Shown here one piece after another: positions 7,659-14,954 of a stretch of DNA of 64,000 nt (positions are counted from its first letter, which is position 1; each line of letters begins with the position of its first letter). Source of the DNA: JAHIKV01 sp963733145 (GTDB taxonomy: Bacteria > Planctomycetota > Planctomycetia > Pirellulales > Thermoguttaceae); assembly GCA_963733145.1 (NCBI GenBank), contig CAVTCJ010000017.1:124001-188000 (forward strand), in the 5' to 3' direction. The notes below the pieces were generated by a model. It ran no database searches. It was not told where the DNA came from and saw only the letters and a list, made by a program, of their open reading frames with translations. The translations under genes and the position numbers were made by a program.

Positions 7659-8705
7659 ATGCAACCCTGCGGCATCTTGAACCTGAACAAGCCGGCGGGC
7701 ATTAGTTCGCGGCGGGCGGTCGATGTGATCCAAAAACTGGCCCGCCCGGCCAAGGCCGGACATGCCGGCACGCTCGATCCGCTGGCCACCGGCGTATTGG
7801 TGATCTGCGTGGGGGGCGCCACGCGGCTGATCGAGTACGTGCAGCGGATGCCCAAGCGATACCTGGGCACGTTCCTGCTGGGACGCAGCAGCCCCACGGA
7901 GGACGTCGAGGGGGAGGTGACCGAATTGCCCGACGCCCCGGCGCCGACGCTCGCGCAAATCGCCGCGGCGGTCCGTGGCTTTGTGGGCCGGATCGCCCAG
8001 CGCCCGCCGGCCTTCTCCGCAATCAAGGTCCAAGGGCGCCGGGCGTACAAACTCGCTCGCGACGGGCAACCGGTCCAATTGCCCCCGCGGCCCGTCGACA
8101 TTTACCGCATCGAGATCAAGGCGTACGAATATCCCCGGTTGACGCTCGACGTGGAGTGCGGCGGCGGCACCTACATCCGCTCGCTGGGCCGCGATCTGGC
8201 CGAGTCGCTGGGCACCGCCGCGGTGATGTCGGCCCTGACCCGGACCGCCGTCGGGGCCTTCCAAATCGAACAATCGGTCGATCCCGGCGTACTAAACGAT
8301 GGCAACTGGACCGGATGGCTTCAGCCGCCGCTGTCGGCCGTGCAATTCCTTCCCCGCCTTCACCTCACCGACGAGGAGATCGTGCGCGTTCGCAACGGGC
8401 AAGTCATCGAGTGTCGCGGGAAAATCGAGAGTGATAGATCGACGGCTTCGACGCCTGGGGTTCTGCCGGAGGAAAAACTTGAGTTGGGACGGCAGTTGCA
8501 CGGCCACCCCGAGACGCCGTTAGCGGGGGCGGCAGTGCAACTGCCGCCCCAACGTTACGCCCGAGAGTTTATACGCGGGAACGTTCCGGAACCGAAATGC
8601 GTCGAAGCAATTGCCGCCCTCGACTCGGCCGGCCGATTGGCGGCGATTCTCGTCGGCGACGGCGCCGGGCGCCTGCGGCCGGCGCGAAACATGCCTCTGT
8701 GTTAG
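7659..8705 (+). CDS. truB: tRNA pseudouridine(55) synthase
   Basis: TruB isomerises U55 in the T-loop of tRNAs. The catalytic region is clear near the N-terminus: GILNLNKPAGISSRRAVD and GHAGTLDPLATGVLVICVGGATR, with the catalytic Asp in GTLDP. RPPAFSAIKVQGRRAYKLAR and the GGGTYIRSLGRDLAE motif follow. I prefer the ATG at 7659 (MQPCGILNLNKP) over the ATG at 7638 because family members start close to this motif. The C-terminal part is longer than usual: at 8484-8553 an in-frame copy of the GGCAGT palindromic repeat adds a linker reading GRQLHGHPETPLAG followed by AAVQLPPQ. That insertion lies outside the catalytic core, so activity is probably kept. Confidence 0.93.
   Translation: MQPCGILNLNKPAGISSRRAVDVIQKLARPAKAGHAGTLDPLATGVLVICVGGATRLIEYVQRMPKRYLGTFLLGRSSPTEDVEGEVTELPDAPAPTLAQIAAAVRGFVGRIAQRPPAFSAIKVQGRRAYKLARDGQPVQLPPRPVDIYRIEIKAYEYPRLTLDVECGGGTYIRSLGRDLAESLGTAAVMSALTRTAVGAFQIEQSVDPGVLNDGNWTGWLQPPLSAVQFLPRLHLTDEEIVRVRNGQVIECRGKIESDRSTASTPGVLPEEKLELGRQLHGHPETPLAGAAVQLPPQRYAREFIRGNVPEPKCVEAIAALDSAGRLAAILVGDGAGRLRPARNMPLC
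8484..8553. repeat. GGCAGT palindromic repeat inserted in frame within truB
   Basis: GTTGGGACGGCAGTTGCACG and the inverted GGCAGTGCAACTGCCGCCCC arm form a hairpin like those at 7528-7603 and 45718-45794. It lies entirely inside the truB reading frame and does not break it. Confidence 0.7.
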
Positions 8706-8825
8706 AAAAATCCCAAGAAATCTCCAGGGAAATTATTTGCGACGTAAGTTCTTGCGATTAGAAGATTTGAACGAATTAACAAAGTTCAGCCTGCCTGCCC
8801 GAGTGGGAAAATCCATTAAAGGGTA

Positions 8826-8879
8826 TTGCAAAATGATTTCGATGGAGTACAATCGGGGGGTAGCCTTAGGGGACTAAGG
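8826..8879 (+). promoter_or_regulatory. Likely sigma-70 promoter and leader hairpin for the SHD1 protease
   Basis: TTGCAA (8826-8831), a 16-base spacer and TACAAT (8848-8853) match the housekeeping consensus well. Just downstream, CCTTAG (8864-8869) and CTAAGG (8874-8879) form a perfect 6-bp hairpin at the predicted 5' end of the transcript, which might stabilise the mRNA or act as an operator. Confidence 0.5.
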
Positions 8880-8935
8880 TAGAGCGTTTTTTGTTCTTAA
8901 AGACCGTCGGAGGTTTATTCAAGGGGAGGATCGTT

Positions 8936-10447
8936 ATGTTGATCCATTCAAGACGAATCGGAACTACTTCATTATTTATTGTCATTTGTGCCGCCTTAGG
9001 ATCGGTATGCGGTTCCTCTGCCCTGGCGCAGCAGATGAGTCTCTCGGATTTGGTCAAGCACGTCAAACCGAGCGTTGCCCTGATAGAAATCATCGTAAAA
9101 GGGAAAACGATGGGCAACGGCAGCGGGTATGTGGTCGATCCCAGCGGGATCATCGCCACGAATTATCACGTCGTCGAAGGCGCGAGCGAGTTGCGGGTCA
9201 GTTTCCCCGGCGATACAAGCCTGGGCAGCTTCAAGGCCGAGGGCTTCATCGCCTTCTATCAGAAGAAGGACATGGCCCTGATCAAAATCGACCCCAAGGG
9301 CAAAAAACTCCGTCCGCTTCCCCTGGCCAAAGAATTGCCCTCGCAAGGCGATGAGGTCGTGGCCTTCGGGGCCCCGTTGGGATACAGCGACACGGTCACC
9401 AATGGCATCGTTTCCGCCGTCCGGACGGGAAAAGAGTTGACCTCTATGATGAGTTACGGGGGCCACGACGGCTATGGAAAGGACGGTTTGGGATACGAAG
9501 TGAATACGACTTGGATCCAGACCAGCGCGCCCATTTCGCCGGGCAACAGCGGCGGCCCCCTGGTAAACATGAAAGGCGAAGTGGTCGGAATGAACACCTT
9601 CGTCAGCACCAGGGGCCAGAACTTGAACTTCTCCCTGTCGATTACGCACATGATTAAGTTCATCGCCGACTCGGGAAAGAACGTGAAGCCCTTCTCGGAC
9701 CTTCCCCCGCCGCGTGAAGGCCACGGGGGTGGACCTTCCGGCGACGCCAAGAAAACCCTCGCATTGTGGAAAGCCCTCAATCGGGCCAAAAACCACCTGG
9801 ACCAGGAAATCGAGGCTTGCGAGAGGAAGTTCCAGAAACTGCCCCCCATCGACCCCCGAAATCCCATGAAAGGAAGTCGCATCCGCAATCGAAAAATCGC
9901 GGACGGGTTCAAAAAATTGTCCGACGCCTACAGCACTTACTCCAGCGACATCAGCCATCTCGATCAAAAAGAGGCCGATATCGAAGTCATCAAACTGGTG
10001 GTCCAGGACACCGTGGTCGCCAAGAAATTGAGCGACCTCTGCAAGGACGTCTCCAACACCGCGTCGGCCGGAACCGATGAAGTGGATTGGCAGAGGGCCA
10101 TCTCCGCAATCAAGGATGCAGGCAACGACACCGACACCCACCGCGAATTGCTCCGCGTAAATCTTGGCCTCATGTACAACCTCTCCTTCCCCACCCAGAA
10201 AGACACCGCCGAGGAAGATAAAAAACTCCCCAAGGATAAGAAAGCCACCAAATCCACCACCGAGAAAAAGGACCGCTCTCTGGAACGGGTTTGGACGGAC
10301 GCCAGCGGCAAGTTCCACATTCGGGCGAAGTGCATCGGGGTCGAGGGTGGCATCGTCAAGCTCGAAAAGCCCGACGGCACGGTCCTTAACGTCCCCAAGG
10401 ACAAACTATCTGAAGAGGACAAGCTATTCCTGGACGAGAGCGAATGA
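8936..10447 (+). CDS. Secreted trypsin-like serine protease with SHD1-like C-terminal domain
   Basis: A 503-residue protein. The start at 8936 is set by AAGGGGAGGA six bases upstream; earlier in-frame starts lack a site. Residues 1-31 are a signal peptide ending SSALA. The protease domain (about 40-230) has the full catalytic triad in a trypsin/HtrA setting: His78 in ATNYHVVEGA, Asp112 in KKDMALIKID and Ser205 in SPGNSGGPLV. No PDZ domain follows, unlike true HtrA/DegP. Instead there is a charged helical region (about 260-430) and a C-terminal module RVWTDASGKFHIRAKCIG...NVPKDKLSEEDK that looks like the SHD1 domain common in planctomycete exported proteins. The likely role is protein quality control or processing in the periplasm. 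It has its own promoter and stands alone. Confidence 0.85.
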   Translation: MLIHSRRIGTTSLFIVICAALGSVCGSSALAQQMSLSDLVKHVKPSVALIEIIVKGKTMGNGSGYVVDPSGIIATNYHVVEGASELRVSFPGDTSLGSFKAEGFIAFYQKKDMALIKIDPKGKKLRPLPLAKELPSQGDEVVAFGAPLGYSDTVTNGIVSAVRTGKELTSMMSYGGHDGYGKDGLGYEVNTTWIQTSAPISPGNSGGPLVNMKGEVVGMNTFVSTRGQNLNFSLSITHMIKFIADSGKNVKPFSDLPPPREGHGGGPSGDAKKTLALWKALNRAKNHLDQEIEACERKFQKLPPIDPRNPMKGSRIRNRKIADGFKKLSDAYSTYSSDISHLDQKEADIEVIKLVVQDTVVAKKLSDLCKDVSNTASAGTDEVDWQRAISAIKDAGNDTDTHRELLRVNLGLMYNLSFPTQKDTAEEDKKLPKDKKATKSTTEKKDRSLERVWTDASGKFHIRAKCIGVEGGIVKLEKPDGTVLNVPKDKLSEEDKLFLDESE

Positions 10448-10465
10448 GTCCCTATTCCGCGATCG

Positions 10466-10618
10466 CCTCTCCCTTTGGGAGAGGGTTAGGGTGAGGGCTG
10501 ATTGCCGGTGAATCGGTTTCCTCGTTTGCATCTCTTCTCGCTGCCCTCACCCCCGGCCCCTCTCCCAAAAGGAGAGGGGAGGAAATGACCCGGCCCCTCT
10601 CCCCGATGGAGAGGGGAG
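10466..10618. repeat. Dispersed repeat, CTCTCCCTTTGGGAGAGG type
   Basis: Two facing hairpin units built on CTCTCCC/GGGAGAGG with the linker GGGTTAGGGTGAGGGC, plus a third partial unit. This repeat fills the gap between the convergent protease and nadE genes. Other copies lie at 11482, 15251 (inside miaA), 32205 and 48815. Confidence 0.75.
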
Positions 10619-10626
10619 AATTTATT

Positions 10627-11466
10627 TTACGTCCCCCAATCGCGGGCGTAGCGAAAGTCCCAATCCACCGTGCGCTGCGATAGTTTGGCGACGACGGGCA
10701 TCCGCCGTTTGTAATGGTTCCGCCGGATGAGCGTCGAGATGCGGTCGATGAACTCGGCGGCGAAACCCGCCCGCAGCAATTCCGCCCGCCGCCAGCGCCG
10801 GTCGACCATCAACAGCATCAGCCGGTCGGCCTCGGCATAAGAAAATCCCAACTCTCCTTCGTCGGTTTGCCCGATCCAGAGGTCGCCCGTCGGCTGTTTG
10901 GCGAGGATCCGCTCGGGAACTTCGAGGTGCGCGGCCAACTGGCGGAGTTGCGTCTTATAGAGGTCGCCGATGGGGTTGATTGCCGAGGCCATGTCGCCGA
11001 ACTGCGTGCCGTATCCCAGCAGCAGTTCGCTCTTATTGCTGGTGCCGACCACCAACGCACCGAACGCGGCGCTTTGATCGTAGAGCACCGTCATTCGTTC
11101 CCGCGCGCACTTGTTGGCCAGCCGCAGTTGCGCGGCCTTGCCGGCGCGGGCGAAATATGCGTCCACCTGGTCGGTGATCGGCAGGTCGATAGTACGGACG
11201 CCGGACCGTTCGACGATCGCCCCGCTGTCGAGCCGGGTTTCCTCGCTGGAGGTTTTATAGGGCATGGTGACGGCGAGGACGTTTCCCGGCCCCAGCGCCT
11301 TTGCCGAGAGCATGGTGACCACGCTGGAATCGAGTCCGCCGGAAAGCCCCACGACCGCCTTCCCGAATCCCGCCCGGCCGGTCTCCGTGCGGAGGAACCC
11401 GCAGAGAATTTCGGTCACCAGGGCGGGATTGATGTTCAATTGGGCGTCCGCAAGTTCGTTAGTCAT
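10627..11466 (-). CDS. nadE: NH3-dependent NAD(+) synthetase
   Basis: NadE adenylates deamido-NAD with ATP and replaces the adenylate with ammonia, the last step of NAD synthesis. The PP-loop motif VGLSGGLDSSVVTMLSA appears near residue 40, followed by the substrate-contacting stretches GTSNKSELLLGYGTQFGDMAS and KQPTGDLWIGQTDEGELGFSY. At 279 residues from the ATG at 11466 it has the length of the ammonia-dependent form and lacks a glutaminase domain. Earlier in-frame codons would translate an upstream repeat (LTPGPSPKGEG), so the later start is used. The gene just upstream on the same strand encodes a nitrilase-type amidase that may supply the ammonia. Confidence 0.9.
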   Translation of the reverse strand: MTNELADAQLNINPALVTEILCGFLRTETGRAGFGKAVVGLSGGLDSSVVTMLSAKALGPGNVLAVTMPYKTSSEETRLDSGAIVERSGVRTIDLPITDQVDAYFARAGKAAQLRLANKCARERMTVLYDQSAAFGALVVGTSNKSELLLGYGTQFGDMASAINPIGDLYKTQLRQLAAHLEVPERILAKQPTGDLWIGQTDEGELGFSYAEADRLMLLMVDRRWRRAELLRAGFAAEFIDRISTLIRRNHYKRRMPVVAKLSQRTVDWDFRYARDWGT

Positions 11467-11481
11467 GAGCTTGTGCGCGTT

Positions 11482-11600
11482 TCTCCCTTCCCCTTTGGGA
11501 GAGGGGCCGGGGGTGAGGGCGGTTTGCATTGCTTCAAATTCGTCCGGCGTAATCAGTTCAAACAGCCCTCACCCTAACCCTCTCCCAAAGGGAGAGGGGA
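11482..11600. repeat. Dispersed repeat, CTCTCCCTTTGGGAGAGG type
   Basis: Two facing copies of the same hairpin unit as at 10466-10618. They separate the glutaminase-like gene from nadE, whose start codon lies at 11466, so the transcript spanning both genes would carry a strong hairpin. Confidence 0.75.
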
Positions 11601-11602
11601 CA

Positions 11603-12502
11603 TTATTCATACTTCTGCCGCTTGATGCGCTTGAACTCCTCGACGGTAATCAGCAGGCGTTCGTCGCGGGCCAGGGGCACGATCAGCCGCTGACGCCGCA
11701 ATTCATCCCGATCCAACTCGGCGACGCACAACGCCGGATCGAAAAACGGGGCCTGTGCGATCGTCCGGCCGTCGGGTCCGACGGCCAGGCTGCCCCCCCA
11801 GAAACACAGCCCGTCCTCGAAACCCACCCGGTTGACCACGATCACCGCCGCGCCGAGCAGTTGGGCGTAGACGCGGGCCATCCGATCGTAAGTTTCGGCC
11901 ACGCTGAGCTTCGGGCCGTCGACGCCTCGGGCGGGCGAGTTCGACGCGCAGAGCAGCAGGTCCACTTCCTCGGCCTGCATGATGGCCGCGGCCGAAAGGT
12001 GCCAGAAATCCTCGCAAATCAAAATCCCCACGCGGCCGAACCGCGCCGTGTCGAAGGCCATGAACCGCTCGCCGGCGGCGAAATACCGCCGCTCGTCGAA
12101 CAAGCCGTAGGTCGGCAGATAGACCTTGCGATGGACGTGGACGATCCGCCCGCCCTCGACCCACAAGGCGGCGTTGTAGAACCGGTGGCGCGGCGATTCT
12201 TCGATCAGACCGACCACCAGCGACATGGGCCCGGCGGCCTCGATCAACCGCCCGATCTCCGGCCCGTCCGGTGAAACGGCCAGATCGGGGACCATGTCGC
12301 GGACGAAACCCCCGGTCAGCGACAGTTCGGGGAACACGATCAGGTCGGCCCGCTCGCGGCGGGCGGCCTCGATCCGCTCCACGTGCATGGCGATGTTCCG
12401 CTCCAGGTCGCCCAAGACCGGCGCGACCTGGGCCATCGCCACGTGCAACCGGCGGGGGTCCCCCGCAATATCGCCGGAATTTTGTTCTGTAGGATTCGTC
12501 AT
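11603..12502 (-). CDS. Nitrilase-superfamily amidase, likely glutaminase partner of NadE
   Basis: A 299-residue CN-hydrolase with the Glu-Lys-Cys triad visible: the Glu in DLIVFPELSLTGG, the Lys in HVHRKVYLPTYGLFDE and the Cys in VGILICEDFWH. The CEDFWH form of the cysteine motif is close to the CED-W motif of the glutaminase domain of glutamine-dependent NAD synthetases. LPTYGLFDERRYFAAG likewise matches the P-Y-x-FDE-R-YF stretch of that domain. It lies immediately upstream of nadE on the same strand. I therefore infer that it hydrolyses glutamine and passes ammonia to NadE as a two-gene version of the fused enzyme. An unrelated amidase (for example deaminated-glutathione amidase) remains possible. 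Confidence 0.75.
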   Translation of the reverse strand: MTNPTEQNSGDIAGDPRRLHVAMAQVAPVLGDLERNIAMHVERIEAARRERADLIVFPELSLTGGFVRDMVPDLAVSPDGPEIGRLIEAAGPMSLVVGLIEESPRHRFYNAALWVEGGRIVHVHRKVYLPTYGLFDERRYFAAGERFMAFDTARFGRVGILICEDFWHLSAAAIMQAEEVDLLLCASNSPARGVDGPKLSVAETYDRMARVYAQLLGAAVIVVNRVGFEDGLCFWGGSLAVGPDGRTIAQAPFFDPALCVAELDRDELRRQRLIVPLARDERLLITVEEFKRIKRQKYE

Positions 12503-12546
12503 TTCAATTTGTAGGGTGCGTGAAACGCACCGTCGCCCGGTATGTT

Positions 12547-12671
12547 TATTGATGTTCAGAAAACTAATGCAACATCTGTTTAGCGGCCGTCGGTACGACG
12601 GCCCGTGTTCCGCTGCTGGCCGACGTACCGTCGGCCGCTAAACAGTTGCACTACTTATCTGACGGTCAATA
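12547..12671. mobile_element. 125-bp MITE-like element, copy 1
   Basis: It starts TATTGATGTTCAG and ends with an imperfect inverted version, GACGGTCAATA; the 27-base ends match at about 20 positions. The middle is the GTTTAGCGGCC...GGCCGCTAAAC palindrome (12578-12643). The same 125-bp unit, with several substitutions, lies inverted at 17625-17749. There is no coding capacity. Confidence 0.6.
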
Positions 12672-12687
12672 GTGCGTTTCACGCACC

Positions 12688-14454
12688 CTACTTTAATTTT
12701 ACGCCCAATTCATCGAGTTGTTTGGCGGGAACCGCTCCGGGGGCGCCGGTCATCAGGTCCGTGGCGCGTTGGGTCTTGGGAAAGGCGATGCAATCGCGGA
12801 TGCTGTCCAAGCCGGCAAAGAGCATCACCAGCCGGTCGATGCCCAGCGCGATCCCGCCGTGCGGCGGCGCGCCGTACTGCAGGGCATCCAATAGGAATCC
12901 GAACCGCTCGCGGGCCGTCGCCTCGTCGATGCCCAGCAGGCCGAACACGCGTTGTTGCAGCCGCTGGTCGTGGATTCGGATCGTGCCCCCGCCCGCCTCG
13001 TTGCCGTTGATCACCAGGTCGTAGGCCCGGGCGCGGCACTTGTGCGGGTTCGATTCCAACAGCGGTCGATCCTCTTTCCGCGGAGCGGTGAACGGATGGT
13101 GCATCGCCGTCCAGGTCTGCTCTTCGTGGTCGTAGGCGAACATGGGAAAATTGACCACCCAGGAAAAGTGCATCGTCGCCGGATCGTAGAGTTTCAGCTC
13201 CAGCCCCAACCGTTTTCGCAGGCCGTAGAGCGATTTGCAGACGGTCTCGAAGTCGTCGGCCACCAACAGCAGCAGGTCGCCCGGTGCGGCGTCCATCCGG
13301 CCGCCGATTTGCGCGAGCAGTGCCGGCGTGAAGTTCTTCGCGCTGGGCGAGGTCAACTGCCCGTCGGCGTCGATCTTGAAAAACACCAATCCCTTGGCGG
13401 CGAATTGCTCCTTGACGAACGCCGTAAGCTCGTCGATCCCCTTGCGGGAATAGCGTTCCGCCGCCCCCTTGGCGTTGATGCCGCGGACCACTCCGCCCGA
13501 CTCGATCGCCCCGCGAAACACGCGGAACTCCGACTCGCCCGCCAGATCGGTCACGTCGATCAGCTCCATGCCGAAGCGCAGATCGGGGGCGTCGTGGCCG
13601 AACCGTGCCATCGCCTCGTCGTAGCACATCCGCGGCAGCGGCAGGGAGACCTCGATTCCTAAAATCTCCTTGGCCATCCGCGCCACCAGCCCGTCGATCA
13701 CGCCGATCACATCGTCCGCCTCGACGAACGACATCTCCACGTCGAGTTGGGTGAACTCCGGCTGCCGGTCCGCCCGCAGGTCCTCGTCGCGAAAGCAGCG
13801 GGCCACCTGGTAGTAGCGGTCGTAGCCGGCGACCATGAGGATTTGCTTATAGAGCTGCGGCGACTGGGGCAGGGCGTAGAAATTGCCCGGCTGGATGCGG
13901 CTGGGGACCAGGTAATCCCGCGCCCCTTCCGGCGTGCTGCGGCCGAGCATCGGCGTTTCGACGTCGACGAACCCCAGCGAGTCGAGGTAATCCCGCATCA
14001 CCTTTATCATCCGGTGGCGCAACAGCAACGTCCGCTGCATCTCCGGCCGGCGGAGGTCGATGTAGCGGTGTTTCAGGCGGATGTCCTCGCCGGGCAATTC
14101 CTCCTTCGAGGTCGGCAGCAGCGGCGGCGGCAGGCTTGGATTCAGCACCTGCAACTCGCGGGCGCGGACCTCGATCGCCCCGGTCGGCACGCCCCGGTTG
14201 ACCATTCCCTCGGGCCGCGGCGCCACCTTGCCGCGGACGAGGATCACGTACTCGGCGTGCAGATCCCGGGCCGCGGCCACCGCCTGCTCCCCGCTCTCCG
14301 GGGCGAAGACCACCTGCGTCCAGCCGTAGCGGTCGCGGAGGTTGACGAACAGCACGCCGCTATGGTCGCGGTGCGAATCGACCCATCCGCACAGGGCCAC
14401 TTCCCGGCCCACGTGGTCCAAACACAATTCGCCGCAGGTATGAGTGCGCAACAC
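12688..14454 (-). CDS. aspS: Aspartyl-tRNA synthetase
   Basis: A class II synthetase charging tRNA-Asp (or Asp and Asn if non-discriminating). The N-terminal OB fold reads LCGWVDSHRDHSGVLFVNLRDR, the long flipping-loop motif CFRDEDLRADRQPEFTQLD is motif 2, and GIALGIDRLVMLFAG is motif 3. The bacterial GAD insertion domain lies between. I chose the GTG at 14454, which has GGGAG eight bases upstream and gives 588 residues, the usual bacterial length. A longer in-frame start at 14520 would add 22 residues and overlap the upstream small gene. Downstream lies the 125-bp element. Confidence 0.93.
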   Translation of the reverse strand: MLRTHTCGELCLDHVGREVALCGWVDSHRDHSGVLFVNLRDRYGWTQVVFAPESGEQAVAAARDLHAEYVILVRGKVAPRPEGMVNRGVPTGAIEVRARELQVLNPSLPPPLLPTSKEELPGEDIRLKHRYIDLRRPEMQRTLLLRHRMIKVMRDYLDSLGFVDVETPMLGRSTPEGARDYLVPSRIQPGNFYALPQSPQLYKQILMVAGYDRYYQVARCFRDEDLRADRQPEFTQLDVEMSFVEADDVIGVIDGLVARMAKEILGIEVSLPLPRMCYDEAMARFGHDAPDLRFGMELIDVTDLAGESEFRVFRGAIESGGVVRGINAKGAAERYSRKGIDELTAFVKEQFAAKGLVFFKIDADGQLTSPSAKNFTPALLAQIGGRMDAAPGDLLLLVADDFETVCKSLYGLRKRLGLELKLYDPATMHFSWVVNFPMFAYDHEEQTWTAMHHPFTAPRKEDRPLLESNPHKCRARAYDLVINGNEAGGGTIRIHDQRLQQRVFGLLGIDEATARERFGFLLDALQYGAPPHGGIALGIDRLVMLFAGLDSIRDCIAFPKTQRATDLMTGAPGAVPAKQLDELGVKLK

Positions 14455-14468
14455 GTTGGATGCTCCCG

Positions 14469-14645
14469 TTATGGATACTTCTTCCGCAATTCCATAAAGA
14501 CGCTCTCGGCAGGTCGGCAAACCACCTTACCGCTCTCGATTTCTTCCCACCTTCGCTCCAATTCGGCTTTCCAAAACCGGCTGTCCAACTCAAGCACCTG
14601 CTGCCGGTCGATGTTCGTTTCGCGTAAAGGGTCGTTTTGGTCCAT
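14469..14645 (-). CDS. 58-residue antitoxin-like protein (addiction module component type)
   Basis: A short reading frame from ATG at 14645 to TAA at 14469, beginning MDQNDPLRETNIDRQQVLEL. Its second half, ELERRWEEIESGKVVCRPAE followed by ELRKKYP, resembles the small Unstab_antitox / addiction-module-component family, where a helix ends in ER-W-E-I-E-G and then a PxEEVxxELR segment. These proteins normally neutralise a RelE/ParE toxin encoded just downstream, but the next gene on this strand is aspS, 15 bases away, so no toxin partner is present here. It may be an orphan antitoxin, a relic of a pair, or an unrelated small protein. Confidence 0.55.
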   Translation of the reverse strand: MDQNDPLRETNIDRQQVLELDSRFWKAELERRWEEIESGKVVCRPAESVFMELRKKYP

Positions 14646-14690
14646 TCAGTGTTCCTTTTCAGCATCCGAAATCGCCTGAGAATGAAAATC

Positions 14691-14954
14691 TCATCCCGCG
14701 TCTGAGGAAAGCAGCGGCGAATCGTGTTCGATCTGCACCCGCTCTACAACGCAGCCGGTTTTCTGAATATCGGCCACGGCGCTGCGAATGGCGGATTCCA
14801 AATTGTCGGCCTCGCGATGGAAACTAACGCGCGGGCTCCCGCAAAAGGTACCCGGCGTGCCATCATCGCAACCGGCCTCGAAGAGTTGATCGGCCAACTC
14901 TTCAGTCACTTCTGTAACCGGCGATAGTATTACCTCAAAGGCGTAAGTCTTCAT
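14691..14954 (-). CDS. Small conserved-type protein of unknown function, in frame with miaA
   Basis: Eighty-seven residues from ATG at 14954 (MKTYAFEVILSPVTEVTEEL), with a ferredoxin-like alternation of strands and helices and the run ADQLFEAGCDDGTPGTF. Similar small stand-alone proteins occur in other bacteria, so I regard it as a gene of its own. A TAGAAT -10-like box lies about 10 bases before the ATG. It shares the reading frame of miaA with no stop between, so an automatic call would fuse the two. Function unknown. Confidence 0.55.
   Translation of the reverse strand: MKTYAFEVILSPVTEVTEELADQLFEAGCDDGTPGTFCGSPRVSFHREADNLESAIRSAVADIQKTGCVVERVQIEHDSPLLSSDAG

Noticed and set aside
14360..14665. 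101-residue frame overlapping aspS and the antitoxin-like ORF
   Set aside because: Another frame over the same DNA; the 58-residue frame has family resemblance and the longer frame does not.
13747..14679. Open frame opposite aspS
   Set aside because: A GC-rich mirror frame of aspS motif regions with no family features.
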